This document shows, piece by piece, positions 15,960 to 24,573 of a DNA stretch of 51,072 nt (position 1 is the first letter of the stretch; each line of letters begins with the position of its first letter). This DNA comes from Candidatus Omnitrophota bacterium (lineage in GTDB: Bacteria; Omnitrophota; Gorgyraeia; 2-01-FULL-45-10). A model generated the notes under the pieces. The model did no database searches. It was not told the origin of the DNA and saw nothing but the letters and a program-made list of their open reading frames with translations. The DNA is taken from contig JAFGJL010000025.1 of the NCBI GenBank assembly GCA_016929115.1, forward strand, positions 1-51,072. The letters are read 5' to 3'. The position numbers were made by a program, and so were the translations under genes.

Positions 15960-16277
15960 ATGGAAATAAATGTGAATGATAAGAATTTTAAGCAAGAAGT
16001 GTTGGAATCAGATTTACCTGTTCTGGTGGATTTTTGGGCTACGTGGTGCGGCCCCTGTCTTATGGTCGCTCCGGCAGTTGAACAAATTGCCCGGAAGTAT
16101 AAGGGCAAACTGAAAGTATGCAAGCTAAACGTGGACGAAGCCCCCGAAACAACCTCTGGCTACGACATCATGAGCATACCTACATTGGCGATCTTTAAAA
16201 AGGGGAAAGTGGTAGATAAGATCATAGGCGCGCTCCCGGAGGCGGAACTTGAAACCGCGGTTAAATCTCATATTTGA
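15960..16277 (+). CDS. Thioredoxin
   Basis: Start placed at ATG 15960 (EINVNDKNFKQEV) because AAAGGAAGG lies just upstream; the frame is open back to ATG 15888 but those 24 residues are not thioredoxin-like. The 105-aa product is a full-length thioredoxin with LVDFWATWCGPCLMVAP holding the WCGPC redox centre and the cis-proline in MSIPTLAIF. It is a cytoplasmic disulfide reductase. No thioredoxin reductase of the usual CxxC type is present nearby, though two other flavoproteins are encoded within 10 kb. Confidence 0.95.
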   Translation: MEINVNDKNFKQEVLESDLPVLVDFWATWCGPCLMVAPAVEQIARKYKGKLKVCKLNVDEAPETTSGYDIMSIPTLAIFKKGKVVDKIIGALPEAELETAVKSHI

Positions 16278-16301
16278 TGGGCCAAACGGCGAGGACGTCA
16301 T

Positions 16302-16619
16302 ATGATAGATTTTCAACAAATCGATCGGGCGAGAAAAATACTGGAGCTGGGCGAAGACGCGACCATGGAGGAAGTGAAGGACGCCTACCGGAGGCTCTGC
16401 CTTAAGTATCATCCAGACAGATGCGGTGAAAAAGAGAAGAAGCACTGCGAAGAGATGATGAAAAAGGTCAACCATGCCAAGGATGTTGTCATGATGTATT
16501 GCGCGGGATACAGGTTCTCGTTCAAGGAAAAAGACGTGAAAAAGAACGTTATGGACAGGGAGATGTACGAGCACCTGAAAAGGTTTTACGACGGATGGCT
16601 CGGGGACCTGGACCTGTGA
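16302..16619 (+). CDS. Small J-domain (DnaJ-like) protein
   Basis: A 105-aa stand-alone J domain: helix II EEVKDAYRRLCLKY, the HPD motif at residues 37-39 that stimulates DnaK ATPase, and helix III KHCEEMMKKVNHAKDVV. There is no G/F region or zinc domain. The C-terminal 45 residues end in LKRFYDGWLGDLDL. The gene is the intact relative of the deleted copy at 10601-10743. Just after its stop, GTGAGTTTGACCGGTATA resembles the first codons of the methyltransferase at 10740, a trace of a duplicated J-methyltransferase pair. Confidence 0.85.
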   Translation: MIDFQQIDRARKILELGEDATMEEVKDAYRRLCLKYHPDRCGEKEKKHCEEMMKKVNHAKDVVMMYCAGYRFSFKEKDVKKNVMDREMYEHLKRFYDGWLGDLDL

Positions 16620-16659
16620 GTTTGACCGGTATAATGGACTGGAAATCGGAGGTTGTGCT

Positions 16660-17712
16660 ATGATCGGAAACAGGCACCATGAGAACATGAAACCGAAAAG
16701 GCATGGATTTATAGCTGTATGCTCGGCAATAATCCTGTGCGCGATCGTTTATTCGTTCATTCCCCTTATCCCTTTCTGGCTTATGGCGCCCGCCGGTCCA
16801 AGCGATAACAATCAGGCGAATATTAAAAAACTCGAAAGTAATAAAGGCGCGTATTTTTCTTTCATAGTCTTTGGCGATAACCATGCCGGGTTGATCCTTA
16901 ATGACGCGGCTACCCTGAAAGAGATCTGGCATATGAACAGGGAGGACAGGTTCCGCAAAGTCCCGATAGATTTTGTCCTAAGCGTGGGGGATGTTTCCCT
17001 GGATGGAGAGCCGGCTCATTTCAGGGCGTACAAGAAGATGCAGAAACTGATCAAATTTCCTGTTGTAGCGGCTATAGGCAACCATGACCCCAGAGAACTG
17101 TTTGAGGAGAATTGCGGCATAAGGGAATTTGGTTTTGTGAACCGAAATTCGTATTTTATCATTGTCGATAATGAGGCCGGAGAGGTCACAGAGACCCAAT
17201 TTGCGTGGCTTGAAGACAGGTTGAAGGAGGGGCAGCATTACGACAATATTTTTATCGCCATGCACAAACCGCCGTTCGACCCTTGCCAGCAGGAATGGTA
17301 CAACATGGACAATATGCCCTGGGCATACAGATTCCGCAAATTATGCGCCCAGTATAAGGTAAGGATGGTCTTTTGCGGGCATAAACACATGTTCAAGCAC
17401 GAACGCTTTGACGGCGTCGATTATATAGTCACGGGCGGCGGCGGCATGGTCACGGAGATACCGGAATCGGAGGGCGGGTTCCTCCATTACATAAGGGTCA
17501 TGGTCAATCATGATTATGTCACTTATGAAGTGCGCAGGGTATCCGCGCCTCTTTGGGAATACCCGGCCTATTATTTCTGGAAGGAGGCCATATACTGGGC
17601 GCGAAATTTGTACGGATCGGGCTACATCTTCGGCCGTAATACAAAGACGGAGCCGATCCGCGTGCAGAACTTGAACGATAAGGAATACTGGTTTTACGGT
17701 CCGCGTAAGTAA
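16660..17712 (+). CDS. Membrane-anchored metallophosphoesterase
   Basis: A 350-aa calcineurin-like phosphoesterase with an N-terminal membrane anchor (residues 16-43), which would place the catalytic domain outside the cytoplasm. The metal-site blocks are in order: FGDNHAG (D73, H75), LSVGDVSLDGE, AIGNHDPRE, the histidine of FIAMHKPPF, and FCGHKHMFKHE. GGAGG is placed well before ATG 16660; ATG 16687 is an alternative. The C-terminal 100 residues are not assigned. The substrate is unknown. Confidence 0.88.
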   Translation: MIGNRHHENMKPKRHGFIAVCSAIILCAIVYSFIPLIPFWLMAPAGPSDNNQANIKKLESNKGAYFSFIVFGDNHAGLILNDAATLKEIWHMNREDRFRKVPIDFVLSVGDVSLDGEPAHFRAYKKMQKLIKFPVVAAIGNHDPRELFEENCGIREFGFVNRNSYFIIVDNEAGEVTETQFAWLEDRLKEGQHYDNIFIAMHKPPFDPCQQEWYNMDNMPWAYRFRKLCAQYKVRMVFCGHKHMFKHERFDGVDYIVTGGGGMVTEIPESEGGFLHYIRVMVNHDYVTYEVRRVSAPLWEYPAYYFWKEAIYWARNLYGSGYIFGRNTKTEPIRVQNLNDKEYWFYGPRK

Positions 17713-17724
17713 CTGCGGTATCGA

Positions 17725-17753
17725 TTGACAGCTTAGCGGTTGTCTGTTAAAAT
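17725..17753 (+). promoter_or_regulatory. Sigma70-type promoter of the Zn/Mn import operon
   Basis: TTGACA at 17725-17730, a 17-base spacer and TAAAAT at 17748-17753, with TG one base before the -10 (extended -10). The spacer carries GGTTGTCTG, a string also present in the promoter at 44029. The first ATG is only ten bases after the -10. Confidence 0.65.
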
Positions 17754-17763
17754 CCGTTTATCT

Positions 17764-18063
17764 ATGAAGAAAACCGGGGATACCTGCCTTGTTATAATCT
17801 CGCTATCGGTTATTTGTATATTCCTTATTTTATCGGCCGGCGCGGATTTTTTCCATACTCATGCCGATTGTGACCATCACGACGATTGTCCCGCCTGCAA
17901 GTTATTGATCCACAACTTATTTGTCCCGGTGTTTTTCCTTACTCTTTCCGGTTTTCTTTATGCGTTTCCCCGAATAATATCCTATACCGCAGTATTGTCC
18001 GTCCCGGATTTCTGCAATACGTTACTTCGCCTGCGCTCTCCTCCCGCAATAACCTATCTTTAG
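17764..18063 (+). CDS. Small His/Cys-rich membrane protein of metal operon
   Basis: ATG 17764 is preferred; an earlier in-frame GTG at 17740 would lie inside the promoter. The 99-aa product has an N-terminal hydrophobic segment, then a metal-binding-looking loop FFHTHADCDHHDDCPACK (five His, three Cys), then a second hydrophobic segment. The family is not one I can name, but similar small proteins sit at the head of Zn/TonB import operons. It may bind incoming zinc at the outer face of the inner membrane (inference). The ATG follows the -10 by ten bases, so the mRNA would be nearly leaderless. Confidence 0.6.
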   Translation: MKKTGDTCLVIISLSVICIFLILSAGADFFHTHADCDHHDDCPACKLLIHNLFVPVFFLTLSGFLYAFPRIISYTAVLSVPDFCNTLLRLRSPPAITYL

Positions 18064-18117
18064 TCCTTGTATTTTTTAAAATATTAATCAATTATATTTT
18101 CACTGGGGGAGATATCG

Positions 18118-19404
18118 ATGAATAGGGGGATCGTCCTTTTGATCATGGTATTTTTATTTATCCCCTTGCTTGTAACCGATGCAAGGGGAAACGAGGTCGC
18201 CCGATTGCAGCAGGAATTGGCGGCATTGCGGACTCAGTTCAACGAGATGAGGGTGGATTACGAAGCGAGGATAAACCATCTTGAGACCAGGATGGAAGGC
18301 ATGGCGAAGACATATTCGATCGAGGCGGCGAGGCCTAAGGCCATAGCCCCGGCTCAAACCGCGCCTGCCGGGCGTTATTTCCAGAGTTTTAACCCGGACC
18401 TGAGCGTGATCGGGGATTTTGCTTATCATGCAACGGATATGAAAGGCGCCGAATTCCGCAATCAGTTCCAGATGCGCCAGGTAGAGCTGGCATTTTCCGC
18501 CTCTCTCGATCCTTACGCGAGAGGCGATTTCTTCTTCCATGTGGAGCAGGAGGACGGCGAGTGGCACATAGGACTCTGCGAAGGATACATGACGCTTTTG
18601 ACTTTGCCCATAGACGGATTGCAGGCCAAAGTAGGGAAGTTCAAGGTCGAGTTCGGCAAGGCCAACAGGTACCATCTGCATAACCTTCCGTGGGTCGACT
18701 TCCCGAATATGGTCACCCATTATTTAGGCGGAGAGGGGATGAGCGAACCCGGTGTTTCGGCAAGCTACCTTATACCGAATCCCTGGGATAAATATATAGA
18801 ACTTACCGGGCAGGTTGTTAATAACCGTAATGGCGTGAGCTTTGCCGGCGCGGAAGGCACGAGCCTCGTCTATCTCGGCCACTTTAAGCTTTTCCACGAC
18901 ATCAACGAGGAATCGACAGTTGAATTAGGCGCGAGCCTCGCGACAGGCCCCAACGACGACGGCCTCGGCAGGTTCGGCACGAACATGACGACGCTTGAGG
19001 GAGTAGACTTCACCTATAAGTGGCGCCCCCTCCAGCAGGGCCTGTATAGATCGGTGGTGTTCCAGAACGAAGTCCTCTTCAGCCAGAGGGACCGTCCTTA
19101 TCTTGATGACGGCGCGGATATAATAGACGACAAGCTCATAAACTCATGGGCCGCGTATTCGTCATTGCAGTATCAATTTGCCAAACGCTGGTCGGCCTTC
19201 GGCAGGTATGACTTCGCGGAATTCCCCGGCAATTCCTCCCGGCGGGACAACGCCTATTCTCTGGGCCTTACGTTCGCGCAAAGCGAGTATTGTTTCTGGA
19301 GATTGCAGTTCAAGCATACGGACAGGAATTACGACAAGGATTCGAGCGAGGTATGGCTGCAGTGTGATTTCGGATTGGGCCCCCACAGGGCTCACCAGTA
19401 CTAA
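18118..19404 (+). CDS. Outer-membrane porin-like protein with N-terminal coiled coil
   Basis: A 428-aa exported protein: signal peptide about 1-24 (ending TDARG), a short coiled coil with heptad Leu/Val at 25-65 (VARLQQELAALRTQFNEM), a Pro/Ala linker and a C-terminal domain rich in alternating aromatic strands such as ARGDFFFHVEQEDGEWHIG. The composition and strand pattern fit an outer-membrane barrel of the phosphate-selective-porin/zinc-operon porin type. GGGGGAG lies upstream of the start. It sits directly before a ZnuA-like gene, so it likely lets divalent metal into the periplasm. Gene family is inferred from architecture and context. Confidence 0.75.
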   Translation: MNRGIVLLIMVFLFIPLLVTDARGNEVARLQQELAALRTQFNEMRVDYEARINHLETRMEGMAKTYSIEAARPKAIAPAQTAPAGRYFQSFNPDLSVIGDFAYHATDMKGAEFRNQFQMRQVELAFSASLDPYARGDFFFHVEQEDGEWHIGLCEGYMTLLTLPIDGLQAKVGKFKVEFGKANRYHLHNLPWVDFPNMVTHYLGGEGMSEPGVSASYLIPNPWDKYIELTGQVVNNRNGVSFAGAEGTSLVYLGHFKLFHDINEESTVELGASLATGPNDDGLGRFGTNMTTLEGVDFTYKWRPLQQGLYRSVVFQNEVLFSQRDRPYLDDGADIIDDKLINSWAAYSSLQYQFAKRWSAFGRYDFAEFPGNSSRRDNAYSLGLTFAQSEYCFWRLQFKHTDRNYDKDSSEVWLQCDFGLGPHRAHQY

Positions 19405-19422
19405 CAATGCGAGGTGTTAAAG

Positions 19423-20340
19423 ATGAGAAGCATATTTCTTTCGATATTGCTGTTCTTAAGCGCCGTGTCGCCTTTATGTGCCGCAGGCTCAAAGATAAAG
19501 ATACTGACGACGACAGAAGATCTCAGGTCTATAGCCGAATATATAGGGGGCGACAGGGTGGCGGCGGACAGCCTTGCCAGGGGATATCAGGACCCTCATT
19601 ATCTTGAGGCAAAGCCGTCTTTCATGATGAAGGCAAAAAACGCCGACCTCTTCATGCGGGTAGGGCTGGAGCTTGAAATAGGATACGAGGAATTGATAAT
19701 AGACGGCTCGCGCAATGCCAGGATAAGGGTCGGGCAGCCGGGCCATCTAGATGTATCCGAAGGAGTGAATCTGCTGGAGGTGCCGACTACCACAAAAATA
19801 GACCGCTCGATGGGCGACGTCCACCCAATGGGCAATCCTCATTATTGGCTCGATCCGGAAAACGTCAAGATCATGGCACGGAATATAGCCAACCGTTTAT
19901 CCGAGCTTTCCCCGGAAAATGCCGGATATTTTCAGGAAAACCTGGCGGCGTTCGATAAGAAGATGGACGAAAAGATGATCGAATGGAGATCAAAGCTCGC
20001 GCCGTTCAAAGGCAGAAAGATCGCTATCTATCATCGCAGCTGGCCGTATTTTGCGGACAGGTTTGGCTTGGTGGCAGCGTGCGAGCTGGAGCCTAAACCG
20101 GGCATTCCGCCGTCTCCGGGGCACTTGAAAGAAGTGATAGATATTATGAAACGGGATAAAATAAATGTTATACTTATGGAGGTGTTCTACGATGAAAAAC
20201 CGGCTGAATTTGTCGCGGGCCAAACGGGCGCCAAAGTGATCGTGGTCCCGAATTCAGTGGGCGGCACCAAAGAGGCGAAGGATTATTTCAGCCTTATGGA
20301 TACGGTCGTCGATAAGCTTGCGGAAGGCCTTAAGGGATGA
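19423..20340 (+). CDS. Metal ABC transporter, ZnuA-like binding protein
   Basis: ATG 19423 is chosen (GAGGTG upstream); an in-frame GTG at 19414 overlaps that site. The 305-aa product has a signal peptide (1-20, ending LCAA) and the cluster A-I fold of Zn/Mn binding proteins. Likely ligands are His59 in DPHYLEAKPS and the His of NPHYWLDPENVK, a further His in YHRSWPYFAD, and an acidic residue near the end. The long His-rich loop of zinc-specific ZnuA is absent, so manganese or iron is also possible. It overlaps znuC-like by four bases. Confidence 0.88.
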   Translation: MRSIFLSILLFLSAVSPLCAAGSKIKILTTTEDLRSIAEYIGGDRVAADSLARGYQDPHYLEAKPSFMMKAKNADLFMRVGLELEIGYEELIIDGSRNARIRVGQPGHLDVSEGVNLLEVPTTTKIDRSMGDVHPMGNPHYWLDPENVKIMARNIANRLSELSPENAGYFQENLAAFDKKMDEKMIEWRSKLAPFKGRKIAIYHRSWPYFADRFGLVAACELEPKPGIPPSPGHLKEVIDIMKRDKINVILMEVFYDEKPAEFVAGQTGAKVIVVPNSVGGTKEAKDYFSLMDTVVDKLAEGLKG

Positions 20341-21071
20341 GAAAAGTAGTCGAATTCAAGAGCGCGAGTTTAGGCTACGGGCGGAAAGCGGTATTCGACC
20401 GCCTGACACTCGATATTTACGAGAACGATTTTCTCGGGATCGTGGGGCCCAACGGGTCGGGAAAGACGACTTTCCTGAGGGCCGTTATGGGGCTTATCAA
20501 ACCGCTGGGCGGAGAGGTCGTCAGGGCAGGCGCTCTTAAATTCGGCTATTGCATGCAGCGGCAGTTCATCGATACGCTTTTTCCGTTCACGGTCTTTGAT
20601 ATCGTCATGATGGCGCGCGTTTCGAGAAAAGGGGCTTTTAAAGGGCCGGACAGGGAGGACAGGGATAAGGTGTCGGAGTCCCTGGATATCGCCGGTATCC
20701 GGCATCTGGCACCCTCGGCTTTCCGGGACCTGTCGGGCGGGCAGAAGCAGAGGGTCCTCATAGCGCGCGCCTTAAGCCTTGAGCCGAATTTCCTGATCCT
20801 CGATGAGCCGACCACTGACCTTGATGTCAAAGGCGAGCGTGAGATACTGGAGCTGATAGCGTCGCTGCATAAGGACAAGAAGCTTACCGTGGTATTGGTA
20901 AGCCACGAGCTGAACGAAGTCATCAACTGTTCCGGCAAATTCCTGTTTCTGAACACCGGATCGCCTCATCGTATAGTCATGAAAGACGGCCTGAGCGCCG
21001 ATATGTTATCGGAGATATTCGGCGTTAAAATGGGCTTTAAAAAAATAGACGGTAAGTACATAATCTCTTAA
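20337..21071 (+). CDS. Metal ABC transporter, ZnuC-like ATPase
   Basis: A 244-aa ATPase. Walker A GPNGSGKT is at 37-44, the signature DLSGGQKQRV near 135, Walker B LILDEPTTDLD near 160 and the H-loop in LVSHELNEV. The start overlaps the znuA-like stop as ATGA, so coupling is strong. It energises the permease 12 bases downstream for Zn/Mn/Fe import across the inner membrane. Confidence 0.9.
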   Translation: MRKVVEFKSASLGYGRKAVFDRLTLDIYENDFLGIVGPNGSGKTTFLRAVMGLIKPLGGEVVRAGALKFGYCMQRQFIDTLFPFTVFDIVMMARVSRKGAFKGPDREDRDKVSESLDIAGIRHLAPSAFRDLSGGQKQRVLIARALSLEPNFLILDEPTTDLDVKGEREILELIASLHKDKKLTVVLVSHELNEVINCSGKFLFLNTGSPHRIVMKDGLSADMLSEIFGVKMGFKKIDGKYIIS

Positions 21072-21083
21072 AAGGCCGCGGCC

Positions 21084-21890
21084 ATGATGGAAATTTTCAG
21101 AGAACCCTTTATGTTGACGGCGCTGTCAGCCGGCCTTATCACAGGCGCGGCGTGCGCTTATCTCGGCGTATATATTATATTAAAAAGAGTAGTGTTCATG
21201 GGGATAGCGCTTGCCGAAGTCGCGGCTTTGGGGGTAGCGCTCGGCCTCTTCATAGGGATCAACCCTTTCGCGTGCGCTTCCGCGCTGACCCTTATCGGGG
21301 TCATCATATTCTGGGCCGCCCATGCGGAACGGAGCCTTTCAAGAGAAAGTTTCATAGGGTTCATTTATGTATTTTGCGCCTCCCTGGCGGTGCTGCTGAT
21401 CGCGAAGAACCCTATGGCTGAGGCGAGAGGGATAAATCTTATTTCAGGGAACCTTCTATATGCGAAATGGCAGGACGTGGCGGTTCTTGGGATAGCGGTC
21501 TTCCTGGTCATGTCTGTCCATCTCGCGTTCTTTAAGAAATTCCTCTTCATTTCATTTGATAAAGAGACCGCTTTCACGGCAGGCGTGAGCGCGAATGCGC
21601 TCGACCTTTTGCTGTACGTGACTATAGGCATAATGATCAGCCTGGCTACAAAAACATGCGGCGTCATATTCGTTTTCGCATCGCTGCTGGTCCCTGCCAT
21701 GATCGGGCTGGTTTTCGCCAGGCGGGTAAGGTCGATCTTTATTATAGCGTGTTTATCCGCCTGTCTTTGCGTTACGGCGGGGCTCGCGCTTTCGTATCTG
21801 TGGGACCTGCCGACGAGCCCCGTGATAGTTGTCTTATATGGCGTGTTTTTCGCGTCGGCCGCGGGGATCAAGCGCATTGCGGCGAAATAA
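21084..21890 (+). CDS. Metal ABC transporter, ZnuB-like permease
   Basis: A 268-aa permease of the ABC-3 family with about eight hydrophobic segments. The start of the first cytoplasmic loop (CAYLGVYIILKRVVFMG) and the C-terminal GVIFVFASLLVPAMIGL, which contains the ABC-3 EAA-like coupling region, are clear. It completes the import system of the two preceding genes. The 75-bp gap that follows carries the nikR promoter. Confidence 0.9.
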   Translation: MMEIFREPFMLTALSAGLITGAACAYLGVYIILKRVVFMGIALAEVAALGVALGLFIGINPFACASALTLIGVIIFWAAHAERSLSRESFIGFIYVFCASLAVLLIAKNPMAEARGINLISGNLLYAKWQDVAVLGIAVFLVMSVHLAFFKKFLFISFDKETAFTAGVSANALDLLLYVTIGIMISLATKTCGVIFVFASLLVPAMIGLVFARRVRSIFIIACLSACLCVTAGLALSYLWDLPTSPVIVVLYGVFFASAAGIKRIAAK

Positions 21891-21909
21891 GGCAAGGCGC
21901 GGGTTTGGC

Positions 21910-21937
21910 TTGACAGCCGGTTATTTTGTGCTACAAT
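21910..21937 (+). promoter_or_regulatory. nikR promoter
   Basis: TTGACA at 21910-21915, a 16-base spacer and TACAAT at 21932-21937, with TG one base before the -10. It lies 28 bases upstream of the nikR ATG and is overlapped by a candidate NikR operator. Confidence 0.7.
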
Positions 21938-21954
21938 TTTAAGAAATATAACAC
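21928..21954 (+). promoter_or_regulatory. Candidate NikR operator over the nikR promoter
   Basis: GTGCTAC at 21928-21934 and ATAACAC at 21948-21954 form an inverted pair separated by 13 bases. Each half matches in 6 of 7 positions the consensus GTGTTAC-N13/14-GTAACAC that I recall for NikR sites outside the enterobacteria. The left half covers the -10 box, so binding would shut off nikR itself (autoregulation, inferred). Confidence 0.55.
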
Positions 21955-21965
21955 CGGAGATCACG

Positions 21966-22382
21966 ATGGCGCTCTTATCCAGGTTCGGCATTTCGCTGCC
22001 GAAAGACCTGCTGGCCGATTTCGACAAGCTTATAGCGAAGAAGAATTACACGAACCGCTCCGAGGCGTTCCGCGACCTTATCCGCCAGGAACTCGTTAAG
22101 AAGGAATGGGAAGAGGGCGAAGATGTCGCCGGGACGATCACGATCATCTATGACCACCACCAGCGGGAGCTTGTCACGAAGCTCATGGATATCCAGCACG
22201 ACCACGGCAAGAATATCATATCGACCCAACATATCCATATAGATCACCATAATTGTATGGAGATCATAGCGGTGCGGGGCAGCGCCAAAGAGACTCAGAA
22301 GCTCGCCGATACGCTTAAATCGGTAAAGGGCGTTAAACACTCGACCCTCGGGATGTCCAGTACAGGAAAGCATATAAGATAA
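21966..22382 (+). CDS. nikR: NikR, nickel-responsive transcriptional regulator
   Basis: A 138-aa regulator with an N-terminal ribbon-helix-helix DNA-binding domain (LLSRFGISLPKDLLADFD, NRSEAFRDLIR) and a C-terminal ACT-like nickel-binding domain. The four nickel ligands known from E. coli NikR (His76, His87, His89, Cys95) are present, all shifted by two: His78, His89, His91 and Cys97. Full length and all ligands kept suggest a functional nickel sensor. It lies between the Zn/Mn importer and the TonB/ABC system, has its own promoter, and probably represses itself and the downstream genes when nickel is plentiful. Confidence 0.95.
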   Translation: MALLSRFGISLPKDLLADFDKLIAKKNYTNRSEAFRDLIRQELVKKEWEEGEDVAGTITIIYDHHQRELVTKLMDIQHDHGKNIISTQHIHIDHHNCMEIIAVRGSAKETQKLADTLKSVKGVKHSTLGMSSTGKHIR

Positions 22383-22385
22383 AGA

Positions 22386-22413
22386 GTATTATTTTTTTAC
22401 CCAAAAGTAACAC
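22386..22413 (+). promoter_or_regulatory. Candidate NikR operator upstream of the TonB receptor
   Basis: GTATTAT at 22386-22392 and GTAACAC at 22407-22413 are 14 bases apart. The right half is a perfect match to the half-site GTAACAC and the left half fits 5 of 7. The right half also pairs with TCGTATTAC at 22425-22433 (GTAACACGA-N9-TCGTATTAC, 8 of 9 complementary), giving a second palindrome in the same 50 bp. The site is 54 bases before the receptor start. Confidence 0.5.
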
Positions 22414-22466
22414 GAATTTAATAATCGTATTACCGAATACTATTAGACCGCGATAAAAGGGATCTA

Positions 22467-24566
22467 ATGATGAGAAAAGTTATCGGCCTCGCTATCATAT
22501 TATCGTTTGTCGCGGCACCATCCGTATCCTTTGCCAAAGAAGAGGGGGGATCGTCCGCGGTCAATCTGGGGACCATTTTGGTATCGGAGGAAGAGCGGTC
22601 ATGGGGGACCCAGGATGTCCGTACCATCGACAGCGGCGAGATCGACAGGACCAGGGAGTCCAGGACAGCGGACGGCCTGCTTGGGAACATAGCCGGAATA
22701 GATCTTAAAAGGACGTCTTACGGCGGCAATACCGGGAGCGAGGTTATCCTGCGCGGATTTGACGAGTCGCGCTACCTGGTGCTGCTGGACGGCAGGCCCC
22801 TGAACGGCGCAGGCGTGTACGGCGGCAACTATGTTGACTGGGCCTCGCTTTCAACAGAAGATATCGAGCGCGTGGAGATAGTGCGGGGGACCGAGTCGGT
22901 GGAATACGGAAACACCCTTGGAGGAACGATAAACATCATTACGAAGAAGAGCACGGGTAAGACGAAGATAGATATTCGTTCTTCATACGGGTCCTATAAT
23001 ACCGTGGATGCCGCGGTTTCCCAGAGCGGCCGCCTCGGCGAAATGTTTTACGAAAACCTTTCATACGGCTACTGGAGGACCGACGGGTATTTAAGGAATA
23101 ATCATAATAACCGCAATAATTTCGCCGGCAGGTTGAATATAGCCTTGCCGGGCGGTATCAACGCGGGCGTCGGGGCGCGGTATACGGTCCAGGAGAGAGG
23201 ATTTATCGTTGAAAACTATGAAGGGGCCGCTTATTACAACAACGCGTATCCTGAGTCGCGCGAGGATAGCGGCGGAGGGCCTTATCCGCAATGGTGGGGC
23301 AAGCCCGGCCCGTTCGGCCCCGTCAGGCCTAAAATGTATTGGGGCGACGGAAGCTACTGGAAGGACAGAAGAGGGCAATATGATCTTACGCTGGAAAAAA
23401 CATCCGGCTCTTTGGATATCAAAGCCCACGCGTACATGAACAAAGAAGAGAGGAAGGAGTATTATTACGCGATCGATAACAGCAGCAAACTTGTTTTGAT
23501 GCGTTATTCCGAACCGGAAGATTCGTTGGGATGGTTCGTGAAGGCGGTGCAAACCGCCGGCAAACATACTATAAGGTATGGGTTCGAAGGCAAATATCTT
23601 GGGTACGGGGGCCAGGAGATCCCATACGCTGACAGGAGTTATTTCAGGGTCCAACCCGCTCCGTCAGACGGCGCGCCGGACGCAAGCCGGCTCAATTCCG
23701 CCTTCGCGCAGGGGACATGGTTTATCTCGCCTTCCCTGGACCTGAATGTCGGTTTGCGTTATGACCACTATCTTTCCAAACAACCCTCCGAGATCGAAAG
23801 ACAGGGCTTAAGCCCGAAAATAGGGCTTGTCTACCGGTTGTGGAAAGATATAAAATTGGAAGCCGATCTCGGGCAGGCGTACAGGTTCCCCACATGTCCC
23901 GAGTCCTATTGGTATTTTGCCGGCTACCAGCCTCCGGACAGGAAGAGCCTCTTGCCCGAGAGGGCTATACAGGGTGAGATCGGCCTATCCAAGGAATTCG
24001 CGGATAAAGGAAAGATCGGCGCTCGGGGGTACTATTATTATGTGTATGACTATATACGGACGATATTCGGGTACAGGCCCTCAAGAGTGGTATATAATAT
24101 CGATACGGTAATGTTATCCGGTATGGAGGTCGAGGGGGAGTATTCTATAATTAAAGATCTTACAGTCTTTGCAAATTATACGTATCAGACCACAACGAAG
24201 GACGGTGATGTGCTGGATAAGAGCTCGGCTTTGTCGGACAACCTTACCGAGCTGCCCGAGAACAAGGTGAACGCGGGATTGCGGCATCTATACCGCGGCC
24301 TTACGACGGAATTCGTGATGAGATATGTCGATAAGCGGCAGGAGCTTACGGGAAGCGCGCTGGGCCCCGACGCATCAAGCCTTTCAGCCCTGGCAAAGTT
24401 CGCGACGTTCGATCTGAATTTTACATATAAGATGCTGGACCGGAAAAATTGCACAGGTACCGTAGAATTCAAGATTGGGAATCTGTTCGACGCGAGGTAT
24501 GAAGAGACGAGCGGCTTTCCCATGCCGGGCAGGACGGTCACGGGAGGGGTGAATGTGCGCTTCTGA
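22467..24566 (+). CDS. TonB-dependent outer-membrane receptor (probable nickel uptake)
   Basis: A 699-aa receptor: signal peptide (about 1-23, ending SVSFAK), a TonB-box-like segment near LGTILVSEEE, a plug domain (TADGLLGNIAGIDLKR, RGFDESRYLVLLDGRPLNG, VEIVRGTESVEYG) and a 22-strand-type barrel that ends in the usual terminal aromatic (VNVRF). It follows nikR and a candidate NikR operator and precedes a FecB/FecCD/FepC-like importer. It would therefore carry nickel or a nickel chelate across the outer membrane using TonB energy; TonB-ExbBD are not in the window. Cobalamin or siderophore as ligand cannot be excluded. Confidence 0.88.
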   Translation: MMRKVIGLAIILSFVAAPSVSFAKEEGGSSAVNLGTILVSEEERSWGTQDVRTIDSGEIDRTRESRTADGLLGNIAGIDLKRTSYGGNTGSEVILRGFDESRYLVLLDGRPLNGAGVYGGNYVDWASLSTEDIERVEIVRGTESVEYGNTLGGTINIITKKSTGKTKIDIRSSYGSYNTVDAAVSQSGRLGEMFYENLSYGYWRTDGYLRNNHNNRNNFAGRLNIALPGGINAGVGARYTVQERGFIVENYEGAAYYNNAYPESREDSGGGPYPQWWGKPGPFGPVRPKMYWGDGSYWKDRRGQYDLTLEKTSGSLDIKAHAYMNKEERKEYYYAIDNSSKLVLMRYSEPEDSLGWFVKAVQTAGKHTIRYGFEGKYLGYGGQEIPYADRSYFRVQPAPSDGAPDASRLNSAFAQGTWFISPSLDLNVGLRYDHYLSKQPSEIERQGLSPKIGLVYRLWKDIKLEADLGQAYRFPTCPESYWYFAGYQPPDRKSLLPERAIQGEIGLSKEFADKGKIGARGYYYYVYDYIRTIFGYRPSRVVYNIDTVMLSGMEVEGEYSIIKDLTVFANYTYQTTTKDGDVLDKSSALSDNLTELPENKVNAGLRHLYRGLTTEFVMRYVDKRQELTGSALGPDASSLSALAKFATFDLNFTYKMLDRKNCTGTVEFKIGNLFDARYEETSGFPMPGRTVTGGVNVRF

Positions 24567-24573
24567 TGCTTTT

